A DNA stretch of 64,000 nucleotides from Okeanomitos corallinicola TIOX110. GTDB taxonomy: Bacteria > Cyanobacteriota > Cyanobacteriia > Cyanobacteriales > Nostocaceae. Below are positions 18,148-29,404 of this stretch, piece after piece; position 1 is the first letter of the stretch; the number at the start of each line of letters is the position of its first letter. The DNA is taken from positions 1,219,318 to 1,283,317 of the forward strand of contig NZ_CP150886.1 of NCBI RefSeq assembly GCF_038050375.1, in the 5' to 3' direction. Below the pieces are notes generated by a model, which worked only from the letters and a program-made list of their open reading frames with translations, ran no database searches and was not told the origin of the DNA. The position numbers were made by a program, and so were the translations under genes.

Positions 18148-19344
18148 ATGACCAACTCTGAAACTATAGAATCTCATAACTTATTAAATGAGTTTAAAAC
18201 CTGTACTCAATTTCAATATAACGGCAAACTCAGTGTGAAAAATAGTAAAGGTCTTCAATGGGCTTTTTACTATCGTTTAGGAAGAATAGTTTGGGCAACA
18301 GGGGGAACACATCCCTTCCGGCGCTGGCGCAGACAAATGGCACAGCATTGTCCAGATATTGACCTAGAAAAAATCCGCTGTCGCTCCGAAGATTTCGCCA
18401 TTGATTACTGGGATTATAATCTCTTAGATATCCTATACAAAAGACAAAAAATTCAGAGAGAACAAATCCACGCTATTGTCGAAAATACAATTGCAGAAAT
18501 ATTTTTTGACTTAGCACAGGAAGTAGATTTTTCTGCTGTAACTTATAATCTTAGCCAAGATGTAGTCTTGGATATGCCTATGAGCTTTACCAGCGCAGAT
18601 ATGTCTATTAAAATGATGCAAGATTCATGGGCAATTTGGTCACAGGTAGGATTGGCTAATATTTCGCCTAACTCATCACCAGTTTTACGCAGGCCAGAAC
18701 ATCTACAAAAAATAGTTAGTCCCTCTGTATATAAAAATTTTGCTAACTTAATTAATGGCAAATACACTCTGAGAGAATTATCTGTAAAAATGAAACAGAA
18801 TGTGATGCCTGTCACTCGTTCCTTACTGCCATATATACTCAAAGGCATTATTGAATTAATTGAAGTACCTGATTTACCGCTACAAGTTACTGATGCCAGT
18901 AATAATAACTCCAGACAAACAAAAAATCAGGTAAATCGCATAGCACCACTTATAGCCTGTGTGGATGATAGCCCATTAGTATGTAAAATGTTAGAGGATA
19001 TTATTACTGCCAACGGGCTGAGATTTACCAAAGTTCAAGATGCTATTCAAGCTTTACCTGTACTCATCCAAGAAAAGCCAGATTTGATTTTTTTGGATTT
19101 AATTATGCCAGTAGCTAGTGGTTATGAAATCTGCACTCAATTACGCCGCATACCTGCTTTTGCTCACACACCAGTCATCATTTTAACTGGTAATGATGGT
19201 CTTTTAGATCGTGTCCGTGCCAAGGTAGTTGGCTCTACAGACTTCATCTCTAAACCGATAGTTGCTGATCGAGTAATGGGTGTAATACGTAAATACTTAG
19301 TAGCGCAAAATAGATTAGTAGTCGAAAATACAGGCGAGTCATAA
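18148..19344 (+). CDS. PATAN-REC response regulator (PatA/PixG-type)
   Basis: This 398-residue protein has an N-terminal PATAN (DUF4388) domain (about 10-130) with SVKNSKGLQWAFYYRLGRIVWATGG, a linker region to about 265, and a C-terminal receiver domain (about 270-390). The phospho-acceptor is Asp317 in FLDLIMP. PatA of Anabaena and PixG/PilG-type regulators share this architecture and act at the output of type IV pilus-based taxis. It is the first gene of a five-gene operon ending in a hybrid CheA. It probably accepts phosphate from that kinase and acts on pilus motors or on other PATAN partners. Confidence 0.85.
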   Translation: MTNSETIESHNLLNEFKTCTQFQYNGKLSVKNSKGLQWAFYYRLGRIVWATGGTHPFRRWRRQMAQHCPDIDLEKIRCRSEDFAIDYWDYNLLDILYKRQKIQREQIHAIVENTIAEIFFDLAQEVDFSAVTYNLSQDVVLDMPMSFTSADMSIKMMQDSWAIWSQVGLANISPNSSPVLRRPEHLQKIVSPSVYKNFANLINGKYTLRELSVKMKQNVMPVTRSLLPYILKGIIELIEVPDLPLQVTDASNNNSRQTKNQVNRIAPLIACVDDSPLVCKMLEDIITANGLRFTKVQDAIQALPVLIQEKPDLIFLDLIMPVASGYEICTQLRRIPAFAHTPVIILTGNDGLLDRVRAKVVGSTDFISKPIVADRVMGVIRKYLVAQNRLVVENTGES

Positions 19345-19665
19345 AATTACCGCTCAATCAGTATCCCCATTCATCATTAACTTAATAGTCATAAATTCAA
19401 CTCTGTTTAATAAGTGCTGAAATTAAACAGTTTCCTAAACTGAATCTTCTTTTTTTTGGGAAGTTTTAAATAACACAAATTAAATAACACAAAGATAAAA
19501 TGGAATCATGTAAACTTATGTTGATTACGTAATTTTTTTGATGAAAACATCTATACAATAAATAAATATATACCAACAATAGAACCCGTTGCTATATTAA
19601 TTTATCTGACTACATATCTAAGTTTTTGCATAAGATTCAAAAAGATAATTTTCTAGGTAGTTCCC

Positions 19666-20034
19666 ATGAGTACAGTGTTAGTAGTTGAAGACGGTTTGAC
19701 TGATATGGAAATTATCAGTCGTTATTTACAACAGGCGGGTTACTCGGTAATTTCTGCTACAAGTAGTGATGAAGCGCAGGAAAAAATAGATAAGAACAAG
19801 CCAGATGTAATCTTACTGGATGTAATTTTACCAGGTAAAAGTGGCTATGAAATTTGTAGAGAATTACAGAACAATCCCAGTACCAGCCAAATACCCGTAG
19901 TTTTCTGTTCTACTAAAAATACAGATGTAGATAAAATGTGGGGGAATATGTTGGGTGCAAAAGCTTACCTATCTAAACCAGTTCAAAAGGAAGAATTAGA
20001 AGAAACTTTGAAAAAGTTGATCAACAACAAGTAG
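19666..20034 (+). CDS. CheY-like single-domain response regulator (PixH/PilH-type)
   Basis: This 122-residue receiver domain has the acidic pocket VVEDG, phospho-acceptor Asp52 in LLDVILPGKSGYE, a switch Ser/Thr in FCSTKN and Lys in LSKPV. There is no output domain. It lies 321 bp after the PATAN-REC gene; that gap is AT-rich with no gene. It is the second response regulator of the taxis operon and may serve as an output or as a phosphate sink. Confidence 0.85.
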   Translation: MSTVLVVEDGLTDMEIISRYLQQAGYSVISATSSDEAQEKIDKNKPDVILLDVILPGKSGYEICRELQNNPSTSQIPVVFCSTKNTDVDKMWGNMLGAKAYLSKPVQKEELEETLKKLINNK

Positions 20035-20154
20035 AGAATAAATTAATCACATTGTTTTTCTATGATCAATAGTCACTATTCATTATGAATTTTCCAAGAT
20101 CAAATAGTGGCTATATACCTATCTAAAATAACTAGATAAAGAGGAACACAAACA

Positions 20155-20628
20155 TTGGAAACTAAACAAAAATTTTTAAGTTTTAACTTGGGAATTAGAG
20201 ACCAAGCTGTGATCTCATTACAGCACATCACCGAGGTTTTGCAAGTTTCTCTGACAGAAATATGCGTAGTCCCACAGATGCCCAGTTGTGTCTTAGGAAT
20301 TTATAGTTGGCGTGGGGAAATGCTGTGGTTAGTGGACTTAGAAGAAATGTTAGGTTATCCACCCGTACCACAGGGGGCAAACTTAATCACTAAGATGATG
20401 GTAATTGTCCTAGAGAATGATGGTAAGTATTTGGGTTTGATGGTGCGGCAACTTTCAGATATAGAATGGTTAGATGCACAAAAAATCAAAACACCTTCAG
20501 AAGACTTGTTTTACCCAGCTATGAAACCATTTTTGCAAGGATACCTAACTAATGGTGCAGAGCAGATGATTTTCTTTTTAGATGCAATGGCTATTATCAA
20601 ATCATCAATGTGGGAAAATCATAACTAA
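20155..20628 (+). CDS. CheW-like adaptor (PixI/PilI-type)
   Basis: This 157-residue CheW-fold protein contains VPQMPSCVLGIYSWRGEMLWLVDL, the conserved hydrophobic core that contacts CheA and chemoreceptors. The best start is TTG at 20155, preceded by GAGGA at about 10 bases. There is no suitable ATG nearby, so a rare start codon is used. It couples the MCP encoded next to the hybrid CheA of the same operon. Confidence 0.8.
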   Translation: METKQKFLSFNLGIRDQAVISLQHITEVLQVSLTEICVVPQMPSCVLGIYSWRGEMLWLVDLEEMLGYPPVPQGANLITKMMVIVLENDGKYLGLMVRQLSDIEWLDAQKIKTPSEDLFYPAMKPFLQGYLTNGAEQMIFFLDAMAIIKSSMWENHN

Positions 20629-20743
20629 AAAATTTTCCGGAAAATAACTACTAAAACAGATAATTTAGGGAAATAACATTTTCATCAGTAGCCATCAGAA
20701 GTTCAATGTATTATTAACTGCAAAAGTATTGAGGTAAAGAGCT

Positions 20744-23700
20744 ATGACAACCGTATATCAAAGTAATGAAGATAGAGGAAATATATTCGCTGATACAGAA
20801 AAATCAGAAAAATCGAACGGTATTGTAGGAGAAAATCGCAGAGAAAGCTATACACCTAGTACAATTGCCCAGGAATTTAAAATTTGGAGGCAACGCTTTC
20901 AATACATTACATCCCAAATGCGACAAGCTCCCGATTTAGATGCCGTATTAAAAGTAACAGTAGGACAAATTCGGGATCAAGTAGGTGGCGATCGCGTCTT
21001 AATTTATAGTTTTAATAACTCTGACACTGGAACAGTTTTAGCTGAATCTAGAACCACAGGTTGGACACCATCATTAGGTGAAAATCTCCCAGCTATTTTA
21101 TTTGGGTTATATACAGATCAAGACTACACAGAACCAGTTACCATAGATGACATTAATCAAATTCAAGTTACCCCATATCAAAAGCAACTACTAGATAAAT
21201 TCCAAGTTAGAGCTAGTTTAACTTTGCCAATTTTGATAGATAATCAACCTTGGGGATTATTAGTTATCCACAACTGCGGATCAGAACGGCAATGGCAAGA
21301 AGCAGAAATTACCCTCCTCTCGCAAATTAGTACAGAAATAACCTACAGATTGCAGAGTTTTGAATTACAAAAAGAGATCCAACAATCTGCCTTAGCCAAA
21401 CAATCAGTAGCCAAAGTTGTTAGCAAGATTTTACAACAACCAGACGTAGATAAAATCTTTCAAACTACCACCCAAGAAGTCCGACAACTACTCAAATGCG
21501 ATCGCGTCGGTGTGTACCGTTTTGACCATGACTGGAGTGGACAATTTGTATCCGAATCCGTAGGGAATAACTGGACAAAAGTTGTTACCCCAGGCTTCAA
21601 AATGGTGTGGGAAGATACCCACCTGCAAGAAACCAAAGGTGGCAGATATGCCAAAGGGGAAACATTTGTAGTTAACGACACCTATAAAATTGGTTTAGCT
21701 CAGTGTCACATTGATATTTTAGAACAGTTTGAAGCCAAAGCCTATGTGATTGCTCCGATCTTTTCTGGAGAAAAATTATGGGGATTATTGGCAGCTTATC
21801 AGAACACCGGAGCTAGAAAATGGCAAGATTGGGAAGTCAGCTTTTTAACTCAAATAGGATTGCAATTTGGTGTAGCTATTTCCCAAGGTGAATATTTAGA
21901 AAAATTCAGAAAACAATCAAATCAAATAGCACAAATTGCCAAACAAGAACAAGCCCTCACCAAAATAGTTAACCGGATTCGCCAATCTTCCAACTTAGAA
22001 GATATCTTTAAAACTACCACCCAAGAAGCACGTCAAGCACTCAAATGCGATCGCGTCGCCATTTATCGTTTTAATCCAGATTGGAGTGGTAACTTTATTG
22101 CTGAATCCGTAGGAACTGGATGGGTAAAACTGGTTGGTGCGGAAATCAATACCTTAGTAGAAGATACATACTTCCAAGAAACCAAAGGTGCAAGATTTGC
22201 CAAAGGTGAAAACCTCTGGGTAAATGACATCTATCAAGAAAACATTACTCCCTGTTACTTGGAACTATTAGAAACATTTGAAACTAAAGCCTATGTGACC
22301 GTTCCTATTTTCTTCGGTGATCAATTGTGGGGATTATTAGCAGCTTATCAAAACTCAAATCCCCGTGAATGGCAAACATCAGAAATCAACTTTCTCAGTC
22401 AAATAGCCTTACAGTTTAACCTCGCAAAAACGCAAATAGACTACACTACTGATCTGGCACAAAGAGTCGAACAAGAAAAGACAATTAGTAGTATTATTAA
22501 CAAGATTCGTCAGTCCAGAGACGTAGACGAAATCTTTGCTACCACTACCCAAGAAGTACGTCAGGCTTTAAGGTGCGATCGCGTGGCAGTTTATCAATTT
22601 ACACCTGATTGGGGCGGTGAATTTGTGTCCGAATCAGTAGGTACAGGGTGGACAAAATTAGTCGGGCCTGGCATTAAAACCGTCCTCGATGACACCTATC
22701 TCCAAGATACCAAAGGTGGTAGATATGCCAACGGCGAAACATTTGTAGTTAACGACACCTATAAAATTGGTTTAGCACCCTGTCACATAGCCATATTAGA
22801 ACAATTTGAAGCGAAAGCCTATGTGATAGTCCCCATCTTCTTTGGTGAAAAACTCTGGGGATTATTGGCAGCATATCAAAACACAGGATCAAGGGAGTGG
22901 AGAGAATCAGAAATCAGCTTTGTACAACAAATAGGCTGGCAATTTAGTCTAGCTAAATCACAGTTAGATTATATCCAAAAAGTCCAGAATCAATCTCAAG
23001 AAATCAGACAACTTGCAGAGCAAGAAAAAATCCTCAACAAAATAGTTAACCGCATCCGTCAATCCTTAGACTTAGAAGAAATATTCAAAACCGCCACCCA
23101 AGAAGTTAGACAGGCTTTAAGGTGCGATCGCGTCGGTATTTATCAATTTTTACCCAACTGGAGTGGTAAATTTGTCGCCGAATCTGTAGGTAGTGGATGG
23201 GTAAAAGTAGCCACACCAGACTTTAACATGGTTTGGGAAGATGCCCACCTGCAAGAAACCCAAGGGGGTAGATATGCCAAAGGTGAAAACTTTGTAGTTA
23301 ACGACATCTATCAAGCTGGTCATGCTCAATGTCACTTAGAAATATTAGAGCAAGTAGAAGCCAAAGCTTACATGATAGTTCCCGTATTTTACGGAGAAAA
23401 ACTATGGGGATTATTGGCAGCCTACCAAAACACAGGTACTCGTGAATGGCAACCTAGAGAAGTCAACTTTTTAGAACAGATTGGACTGCAAATTAGTTTA
23501 GCCAAATCTCAGATAGACTACATCGAACAAGTACAATCTAAATCTGAAGAACTAGCTCAAATAGCGGAACAAGAAAAAACCTTTACGAAGATAGTTAACA
23601 GAATTCGTCAATCTAACGACGTAGAAGAGATATTTAAAACCACCACCCAAGAACTACGACAAATCCTCAAATGCGATCGCACAGTAGTTTATCAATTTAC

Positions 23701-25129
23701 CTCAGATTGGGGTGGTGAATTTGTCGCCGAATCAGTAGGCAAAGGTTGGGTGAAATTAGTCGGGCCAGACTTTAAAACCACCTTAGACGATCCTTGTCTA
23801 CAAAATGCCAAAGGTGGACGTTATGAAAAAGGTGACACCCTAGTAGTTGAAGATATTTATACCTCCACCCTAGACCCTTGCTACATAGAAATTATCGAAA
23901 AATATGAAGCTAGAGGTTATATCATCGCCCCCATCCTCATTGGTGAGCAACTCTGGGGATTATTAGCGGCTTATCAAAACACAGCACCCCGTGAATGGGA
24001 AGAATCTGAAACTAACCTATTATCCAGATTAGGTGATCAACTAGGACTAGCTTTACAACAAGCAGAATACCTCAAACAATTAGAAACCCAATCATCCAAA
24101 CTTTCAGAAGCAGCCCAACGGGAAAAAGCCGCCAAAGAATTACTGCAACAACGCTCTATTCAGTTACTGAGAGCCATTAGTCCGGCACTCGGTGGTGACT
24201 TAACAGTCCGCGCCCCCATCACCGAAGACGAACTAGGAACAATTGCCGATGCTTACAACGGTACTCTGCAAGCCCTCCAACAGATCGTTATTCAAGTACA
24301 AACTTCTTCCCAGCAAGTTGCTCAAACTTCCGTTAACAGTAGTTCTTCCCTAGTGGGATTAACCAATTTAGCCAAAAACCAATCTGACGAAATCACTAAA
24401 GCCCTAGAAGATATTCAACAGATGGTAAATTCTACCCAAGCCGTAGCATCTAACGCTCAATTGGTACAAGTTGCAGTCCAACAGGCTAACAAAACTGTAG
24501 ACTCTGGTGATACCGCCATGAACGAAACAGTAAATGCTATCCAGGCCATTCGCGAAACCGTAGCTCAAACCAGTAAGAAAATTAAACGTTTGAGTGAATC
24601 ATCACAGAAAATCTCTAAAGTAGTTAACTTGATTAGCAACTTTGCCACCCAAACCAACGTACTAGCTTTAAATGCAGCCATAGAAGCCACTCGTGCTGGT
24701 GAATATGGTAAAGGCTTTGCCGTGGTAGCCGATGAAGTTCGTTCATTATCTCGCCAGTCCGCAGCCGCTACCATCGAAATTGAAAAATTAGTCCAAGAAA
24801 TTCAAACTGAAACTGGAGAAGTTGCCGTAGCCATGGAAACAGGTATTCAGCAAGTAGTAGAAGGGACAAACTTAGTTAGTGAAACCCGTCAAAACTTAAA
24901 CGCCATCGTTGCAGCTACTGAGGAAATTAGCCAACTAATTGAAGGTATTACCGCAGCTACCCAAAAACAAATGGATCAATCAGCCACAGTCACAACATCA
25001 ATGAATGATGTAGCGGCTATTGCTAATAAAACCTTCGGTGAATCTCAAGAAATTGCTCAAGTCTTCCAAAGCTTATCAGGAATGGCGCAGGAGTTACTCA
25101 CAACTGCTGGTAAATTCAAGGTCAAATAA
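20744..25129 (+). CDS. pixJ: Multi-GAF cyanobacteriochrome taxis receptor (PixJ orthologue)
   Basis: This 1461-residue soluble methyl-accepting protein has six GAF domains (about 60-205, 230-385, 409-562, 585-740, 768-920 and 950-1105), a HAMP-like segment (about 1140-1195) and an MCP signalling coil whose tip motif is near 1305-1325. No membrane segment is visible. GAF2 has Trp289, Asp291, Tyr302, Cys321 and His322, which is the register I recall for the AnPixJ red/green photoreceptor. GAF5 repeats it (Trp831, Asp833, Cys863, His864). GAF4 keeps Cys680-His681 but lacks the Trp. GAF3 and GAF6 have Cys-Tyr (Cys504, Cys1046). GAF6 also has Asp1016-Pro-Cys1018, a DxC motif. GAF1 has no bilin Cys. 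It is probably a multi-colour phototaxis sensor. AnPixJ itself has fewer GAF domains as I recall. Confidence 0.88.
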   Translation: MTTVYQSNEDRGNIFADTEKSEKSNGIVGENRRESYTPSTIAQEFKIWRQRFQYITSQMRQAPDLDAVLKVTVGQIRDQVGGDRVLIYSFNNSDTGTVLAESRTTGWTPSLGENLPAILFGLYTDQDYTEPVTIDDINQIQVTPYQKQLLDKFQVRASLTLPILIDNQPWGLLVIHNCGSERQWQEAEITLLSQISTEITYRLQSFELQKEIQQSALAKQSVAKVVSKILQQPDVDKIFQTTTQEVRQLLKCDRVGVYRFDHDWSGQFVSESVGNNWTKVVTPGFKMVWEDTHLQETKGGRYAKGETFVVNDTYKIGLAQCHIDILEQFEAKAYVIAPIFSGEKLWGLLAAYQNTGARKWQDWEVSFLTQIGLQFGVAISQGEYLEKFRKQSNQIAQIAKQEQALTKIVNRIRQSSNLEDIFKTTTQEARQALKCDRVAIYRFNPDWSGNFIAESVGTGWVKLVGAEINTLVEDTYFQETKGARFAKGENLWVNDIYQENITPCYLELLETFETKAYVTVPIFFGDQLWGLLAAYQNSNPREWQTSEINFLSQIALQFNLAKTQIDYTTDLAQRVEQEKTISSIINKIRQSRDVDEIFATTTQEVRQALRCDRVAVYQFTPDWGGEFVSESVGTGWTKLVGPGIKTVLDDTYLQDTKGGRYANGETFVVNDTYKIGLAPCHIAILEQFEAKAYVIVPIFFGEKLWGLLAAYQNTGSREWRESEISFVQQIGWQFSLAKSQLDYIQKVQNQSQEIRQLAEQEKILNKIVNRIRQSLDLEEIFKTATQEVRQALRCDRVGIYQFLPNWSGKFVAESVGSGWVKVATPDFNMVWEDAHLQETQGGRYAKGENFVVNDIYQAGHAQCHLEILEQVEAKAYMIVPVFYGEKLWGLLAAYQNTGTREWQPREVNFLEQIGLQISLAKSQIDYIEQVQSKSEELAQIAEQEKTFTKIVNRIRQSNDVEEIFKTTTQELRQILKCDRTVVYQFTSDWGGEFVAESVGKGWVKLVGPDFKTTLDDPCLQNAKGGRYEKGDTLVVEDIYTSTLDPCYIEIIEKYEARGYIIAPILIGEQLWGLLAAYQNTAPREWEESETNLLSRLGDQLGLALQQAEYLKQLETQSSKLSEAAQREKAAKELLQQRSIQLLRAISPALGGDLTVRAPITEDELGTIADAYNGTLQALQQIVIQVQTSSQQVAQTSVNSSSSLVGLTNLAKNQSDEITKALEDIQQMVNSTQAVASNAQLVQVAVQQANKTVDSGDTAMNETVNAIQAIRETVAQTSKKIKRLSESSQKISKVVNLISNFATQTNVLALNAAIEATRAGEYGKGFAVVADEVRSLSRQSAAATIEIEKLVQEIQTETGEVAVAMETGIQQVVEGTNLVSETRQNLNAIVAATEEISQLIEGITAATQKQMDQSATVTTSMNDVAAIANKTFGESQEIAQVFQSLSGMAQELLTTAGKFKVK

Positions 25130-25130
25130 T

Positions 25131-25158
25131 TAATTGGTAATTGGTAATTGGTAATTGG
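25131..25158. repeat. Heptamer STRR (TAATTGG x4)
   Basis: Four exact copies of TAATTGG begin immediately after the pixJ stop codon. This is a typical short tandemly repeated sequence of heterocystous cyanobacteria. Confidence 0.9.
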
Positions 25159-25230
25159 TGATTAGCAGTCACTGGTTTCTAATTACTAAACCAATTTTAA
25201 ATAATTACTAAAGTTAAAATCGAAAAAATT

Positions 25231-28200
25231 ATGATTACAGATACTGAAATTCGTGAACAAGGTCATGCCTACTTTTTGGCCGAAGCACCGGAATTATTAC
25301 AAGCTATTGAACAGGATTTATTTGGCTTTTTAGAAGACCATAGTAAGAATAAAGTTCATAACTTAATGCGGGCGACTCACACCATTAAAGGGGGAGCGGC
25401 TACCGTGGGGCTAGATACAATCAAAATGATCGCCCATTCTTTAGAAGATGTCTTTAAAGCCTTATATAGTCCTGATGTAGTTGTTGATTCAGAACTACAA
25501 ACTCTGTTATTAGAAGCTTATGAATGTCTGCAACTTTCAGTTTCATCTGAATTAACATCAAGTAATCTTAATCAAGAAGAAATTCTGCAACGAGCCACCA
25601 CAGCATTTGCACAGTTACAAACTAAATTAGGTGATGCTTTTGGGGCTGAAGAACATATTCCTACGGCGGAAGAATTAGGATTTGATATTGTTCAATCCAT
25701 ATTTGAGGTAGGTGTTACCCAGAGAATAGAGAGTATTACCGAAGCAATTGATAATTCCCTTAATGATCAGGATTTACAAGAGTTTTTAATTTCTCAAGCT
25801 GAGGTATTTATAGGGTTATCAGAATCTTTAAATTTGCCTGGTTTAAAAGAACTAGCTGATACAGCTATAGTCGCCTTATTAGCTAATCCCCAGGAAATAC
25901 ATCAAGTAGCACAATTAACATTAGCTGACTTAAAAGCCGCACAAATAGCAGTTTTAGCTGGCGATCGCACATCCGGGGGTTCACCTTCCGGAGCTTTAAA
26001 AGCATTTGCTAAAAGTAAACAAGAGCAGCCACAAGAACAGCCAGAGATTACTTCTAATACTAGCTCCTTAGTGACAGTTCCCAAACAACAACTAGAAATT
26101 GTCCATACTAATAATAAATTTGTTAATAAGTTTTTTAGTATTACTACAGATTTTTATCACTTTCTCATTACAGCAGATGACAAAAATAATAACCCTTTAA
26201 AACCAGCAAACGCTAAATTTTACTTAAAAGTAATTCGCTATATTTTTGGCTGGTTTAATCACCAAAGAGAAATACCAGAAGCAAAACTCAGTCTGGCTTT
26301 ATTAATTACACCCAATGATCTAGATCACTCAGAAGATTATTTACTAATTTGGCTGGAACAATTTTTAGAGTTTATCAAAGCTCAAGAAGATCAAGAAAAT
26401 TTGTGTCTTTATCGCCGGGGTGTGGTTTTAATAATTCTCCTCGCTGTAGCTGAATTTGAATATGCAATTCAAAAAAATGATCAGGCACTGAGGATGATCA
26501 ACACCCTGAAAAAACAAATTCGTAAAGTAGGTAAACAATATAAAAAATACTCTCCCGTTACAGAGGAAGAGAAAAAATGGTTAGATAGTCCTAAGTTACA
26601 AGAATTACTAACAATTAAAGAAATATCTGTAGCAGAAAAATCAAATGATATATCTACACCCACCGACTATAATCTAGTAGAAGAAATCTGGGGAGGAGAG
26701 CCTGTTTCAGAAGCAGAGCAGGATTTATCTAACCAAGAAACCGCAGAAATTAATTTAGGAGATGATCTGAATGCAGAGAATATTAAAAATGATCATTATT
26801 TAGAAAGTATCACCTCATCGGCAGTTAGCGATCGCGCCTTTACAACTACATCTGGAACTGCCTATGAAATCATCAATGATGACACAGAAACTAAACATAG
26901 AGACGCGGAGGAGAAACATCAAACATCTACCTATAAAAATACCAAACAATCTACATTTGTACGTGTAAATGTAGAAGGACTAGAACGTCTTAATTATCTG
27001 GCTGGAGAATTGCTGATTTATCAAAAACGACGCTTGTTATATGATGATCAAATAGTTGAATTAATTGAGCGACTAAGTGAAAAATTAAGCCAACACCAAG
27101 GTGTTTTACAACAATTATGTGATTTGCAATTTCAAGGTAATAACTTTATCGTTGCCACCACCCAAGAAGTTGCTTCTGTACAGTTTGATGCTTTAGAAAT
27201 GGATGTCTATACAGAATTCAATTTGACATTAAATGAAGCAATAGAGGAAACTTTACAACTACAAGAAACCGCAGAATCTTTAGACTTGTTAATTAAAAAA
27301 TCCACAGATATTAGTGATCAAAAATATAATTTAACTCTGAACATTATAGATAACCTTGCAGATGCAAGAATGCTACCTTTAGGAACAATTTTAAATCGTT
27401 TCCCACAAATGGTAAGTCAGTTAGGTAATGTTTATGCCAAAAATGTAGAATTAAAACTGACTGGTACACAGGTTTTAATAGACAAGGCTATAGCAGAAAG
27501 ATTGTATGATCCCATATTACAATTAGTTCGTAATGCTTTTGATCACGGGATTGATTCACCAGAAATTCGTCAAAAACTGGGTAAAAAGGAACAAGGTTTA
27601 ATCGAAATTTGTGCTTATCATCAAGGAAGTCACACAATTATTGAAGTTAGAGATGATGGTAAAGGTTTAAACTTAGATACTCTTCACAAAAAAGCTATAG
27701 AACTAAATTTATTACCAGATGATAATCACGGTCAAAATTACTATCATTCTCCCAGCGAATCTGAACTAATTGATCTTATGTTTTCACCAGGATTTTCCAC
27801 CGCTGCAAAAGTGAGTGAAATTTCTGGAAGAGGTATGGGATTAGATATTGTCCGTAGTCAGTTAGAATCTTTAAATGGGGTAATTTCAGTCCAATCATTC
27901 CCCAATCAAGGAACAACATTTACACTCAAAATACCCTTTTCTATGACCACAGATAAACTCATGCTAGTCCAGTCCGGGGGTATTGTTTACGCTTTACTAT
28001 TAGATAGTATTGAAAAAATCCTCATTCCCTCCGAACAACAAATTAAAGAATTTGAAGGTAAACAAATTCTCTATTGGCATTCTGGTGAAGAAGAAATGGT
28101 TGTTAACCTCGTTAAACTTGCGAGTTTAATGTATTATAATGGCTCAATTTCTGGTATCAACTATTTAAACAATATTCCCAGAAACGCTGATACAGAAATA

Positions 28201-28980
28201 ATGAAAAATCCCGTGCTTTTACTCAGACGTAATAATGGGATTTTAGGTTTGGAAGTTGACCAAATTATTGGTGAACAAGAATTAGTAATTAGACCTTTAG
28301 GAAGTGCGATATTTCCTCCCAAATATATTTACGGTTGTAGTAGTTTAGCTAATGGAAATTTGATTTTAGTTATTGATGGCACAATGTTGATAGATGCTCA
28401 ACAAATGGAAGCCACACTTGATTTTAGAACTCTACCTATAGCTGCTGAACATAAAAAACAAGCCTTACCAGTTGCGGAAGAAGTATCATCCACCCCACTG
28501 CTGTTAGCATCTACTCCTATCAATAACAAGGAATCTAAATCTACTCCTGTAGCAGTTAGTCATAAATTACCTACAGTGGTGTTAGTTATAGACGATGCTA
28601 TTAGTGTTCGCCAAACTCTGGTAATGACTCTACAAAAGTCTGGATATCAAGTATTTTCAGCACAAAATGGTGTAGAAGCGATTGAACAGTTACAGTTACA
28701 TCCAGAAATTGAAGTGGTACTTTCTGATTTAGAAATGCCAAAAATGAATGGTTTTCAGTTATTAACTCACATCCGTCAACATCAAGATTGGAAGAAAAAA
28801 CCTGTGGTGATTTTAACTTCCCGGAGTTCTGAAAAACATCGTCAATTAGCTAAAGAATTAGGTGCAACAGCTTATTTAACTAAGCCTTATTTGGAGCATG
28901 AATTGATTTCTACTGTGGAGAGTTTAGCTAATGAAAATAAGGGTAATTCTAGTCAGAATTTGATTGGCGCTGGGAAGTAG
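25231..28980 (+). CDS. Hybrid CheA-type histidine kinase with C-terminal receiver (PixL-type)
   Basis: This 1249-residue kinase is the fifth gene of the taxis operon. It has an N-terminal Hpt domain with phospho-acceptor His50 (RATHTIKGG) and a long variable middle region. A dimerisation segment precedes a HATPase domain near 760-900 (N-box LVRNAFDHG, G-box SGRGMGLDIV). A CheW-like domain (about 905-1075) and a receiver domain (about 1110-1235, phospho-acceptor in VVLSDLEMP) follow. It would be controlled by the PixJ receptor through the CheW protein and pass phosphate to the two regulators upstream. The C-terminal receiver may buffer the signal. Synechocystis PixL and Nostoc HmpE share this layout. 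Confidence 0.88.
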   Translation: MITDTEIREQGHAYFLAEAPELLQAIEQDLFGFLEDHSKNKVHNLMRATHTIKGGAATVGLDTIKMIAHSLEDVFKALYSPDVVVDSELQTLLLEAYECLQLSVSSELTSSNLNQEEILQRATTAFAQLQTKLGDAFGAEEHIPTAEELGFDIVQSIFEVGVTQRIESITEAIDNSLNDQDLQEFLISQAEVFIGLSESLNLPGLKELADTAIVALLANPQEIHQVAQLTLADLKAAQIAVLAGDRTSGGSPSGALKAFAKSKQEQPQEQPEITSNTSSLVTVPKQQLEIVHTNNKFVNKFFSITTDFYHFLITADDKNNNPLKPANAKFYLKVIRYIFGWFNHQREIPEAKLSLALLITPNDLDHSEDYLLIWLEQFLEFIKAQEDQENLCLYRRGVVLIILLAVAEFEYAIQKNDQALRMINTLKKQIRKVGKQYKKYSPVTEEEKKWLDSPKLQELLTIKEISVAEKSNDISTPTDYNLVEEIWGGEPVSEAEQDLSNQETAEINLGDDLNAENIKNDHYLESITSSAVSDRAFTTTSGTAYEIINDDTETKHRDAEEKHQTSTYKNTKQSTFVRVNVEGLERLNYLAGELLIYQKRRLLYDDQIVELIERLSEKLSQHQGVLQQLCDLQFQGNNFIVATTQEVASVQFDALEMDVYTEFNLTLNEAIEETLQLQETAESLDLLIKKSTDISDQKYNLTLNIIDNLADARMLPLGTILNRFPQMVSQLGNVYAKNVELKLTGTQVLIDKAIAERLYDPILQLVRNAFDHGIDSPEIRQKLGKKEQGLIEICAYHQGSHTIIEVRDDGKGLNLDTLHKKAIELNLLPDDNHGQNYYHSPSESELIDLMFSPGFSTAAKVSEISGRGMGLDIVRSQLESLNGVISVQSFPNQGTTFTLKIPFSMTTDKLMLVQSGGIVYALLLDSIEKILIPSEQQIKEFEGKQILYWHSGEEEMVVNLVKLASLMYYNGSISGINYLNNIPRNADTEIMKNPVLLLRRNNGILGLEVDQIIGEQELVIRPLGSAIFPPKYIYGCSSLANGNLILVIDGTMLIDAQQMEATLDFRTLPIAAEHKKQALPVAEEVSSTPLLLASTPINNKESKSTPVAVSHKLPTVVLVIDDAISVRQTLVMTLQKSGYQVFSAQNGVEAIEQLQLHPEIEVVLSDLEMPKMNGFQLLTHIRQHQDWKKKPVVILTSRSSEKHRQLAKELGATAYLTKPYLEHELISTVESLANENKGNSSQNLIGAGK

Positions 28981-29010
28981 GGGTAGTGACTGTTAACTTA
29001 CAGCAGAATT

Positions 29011-29031
29011 CAGGAGTCAGGAGTCAGGAGT
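29011..29031. repeat. Heptamer STRR (CAGGAGT x3)
   Basis: Three exact CAGGAGT heptamers lie about 30 bp after the CheA stop, in the 950-bp repeat-rich spacer before the amylo-glucosidase gene. Confidence 0.85.
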
Positions 29032-29187
29032 AAAACTGGCTTTGTGTATAGGTTTCAATTTAGATTCTGTACCTCATTGATCTGCAATTTGCTGTAGGTT
29101 CAAGTCATTACCATAAAAATTCCCCTGCACAGGATCTTGAATATGCTTTCATAAAAAAATTATCTTTTTATTATTACTAACTGTACC

Positions 29188-29319
29188 TCATAACAGCGGG
29201 AAGTGCTGTATCAAAGCCAACGGATCATCGAATACTGTTTTTGCTTCATCAAAATTTACTCCATGTTTATCAAAATTTATTTGTGCTTTGTTATAATCCC
29301 ATTCAAATTCTAACTTCAT
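29188..29319 (-). pseudogene. Truncated BrnT-family toxin relic
   Basis: The frame opens with MKLEFEWDYNKAQINF and continues through DKHGVNFDEAKTVFDDP, the well-conserved N-terminal half of BrnT toxins. After LALI it runs into an unrelated tail and stops at 43 residues, where a full BrnT has about 90. The break lies in a repeat, AGTGCTGTAT on the plus strand, also found at 17369-17378. No BrnA antitoxin gene is visible upstream. It is most likely an inactivated toxin gene cut by a repeat. Confidence 0.7.
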
Positions 29320-29404
29320 ATAAATTAGAAATTATGACCCGTTTTTATTATAGGCGATCGCATACTTCTAGGCACCACACTATATAAAGATACCCAAAAA
29401 GTAG

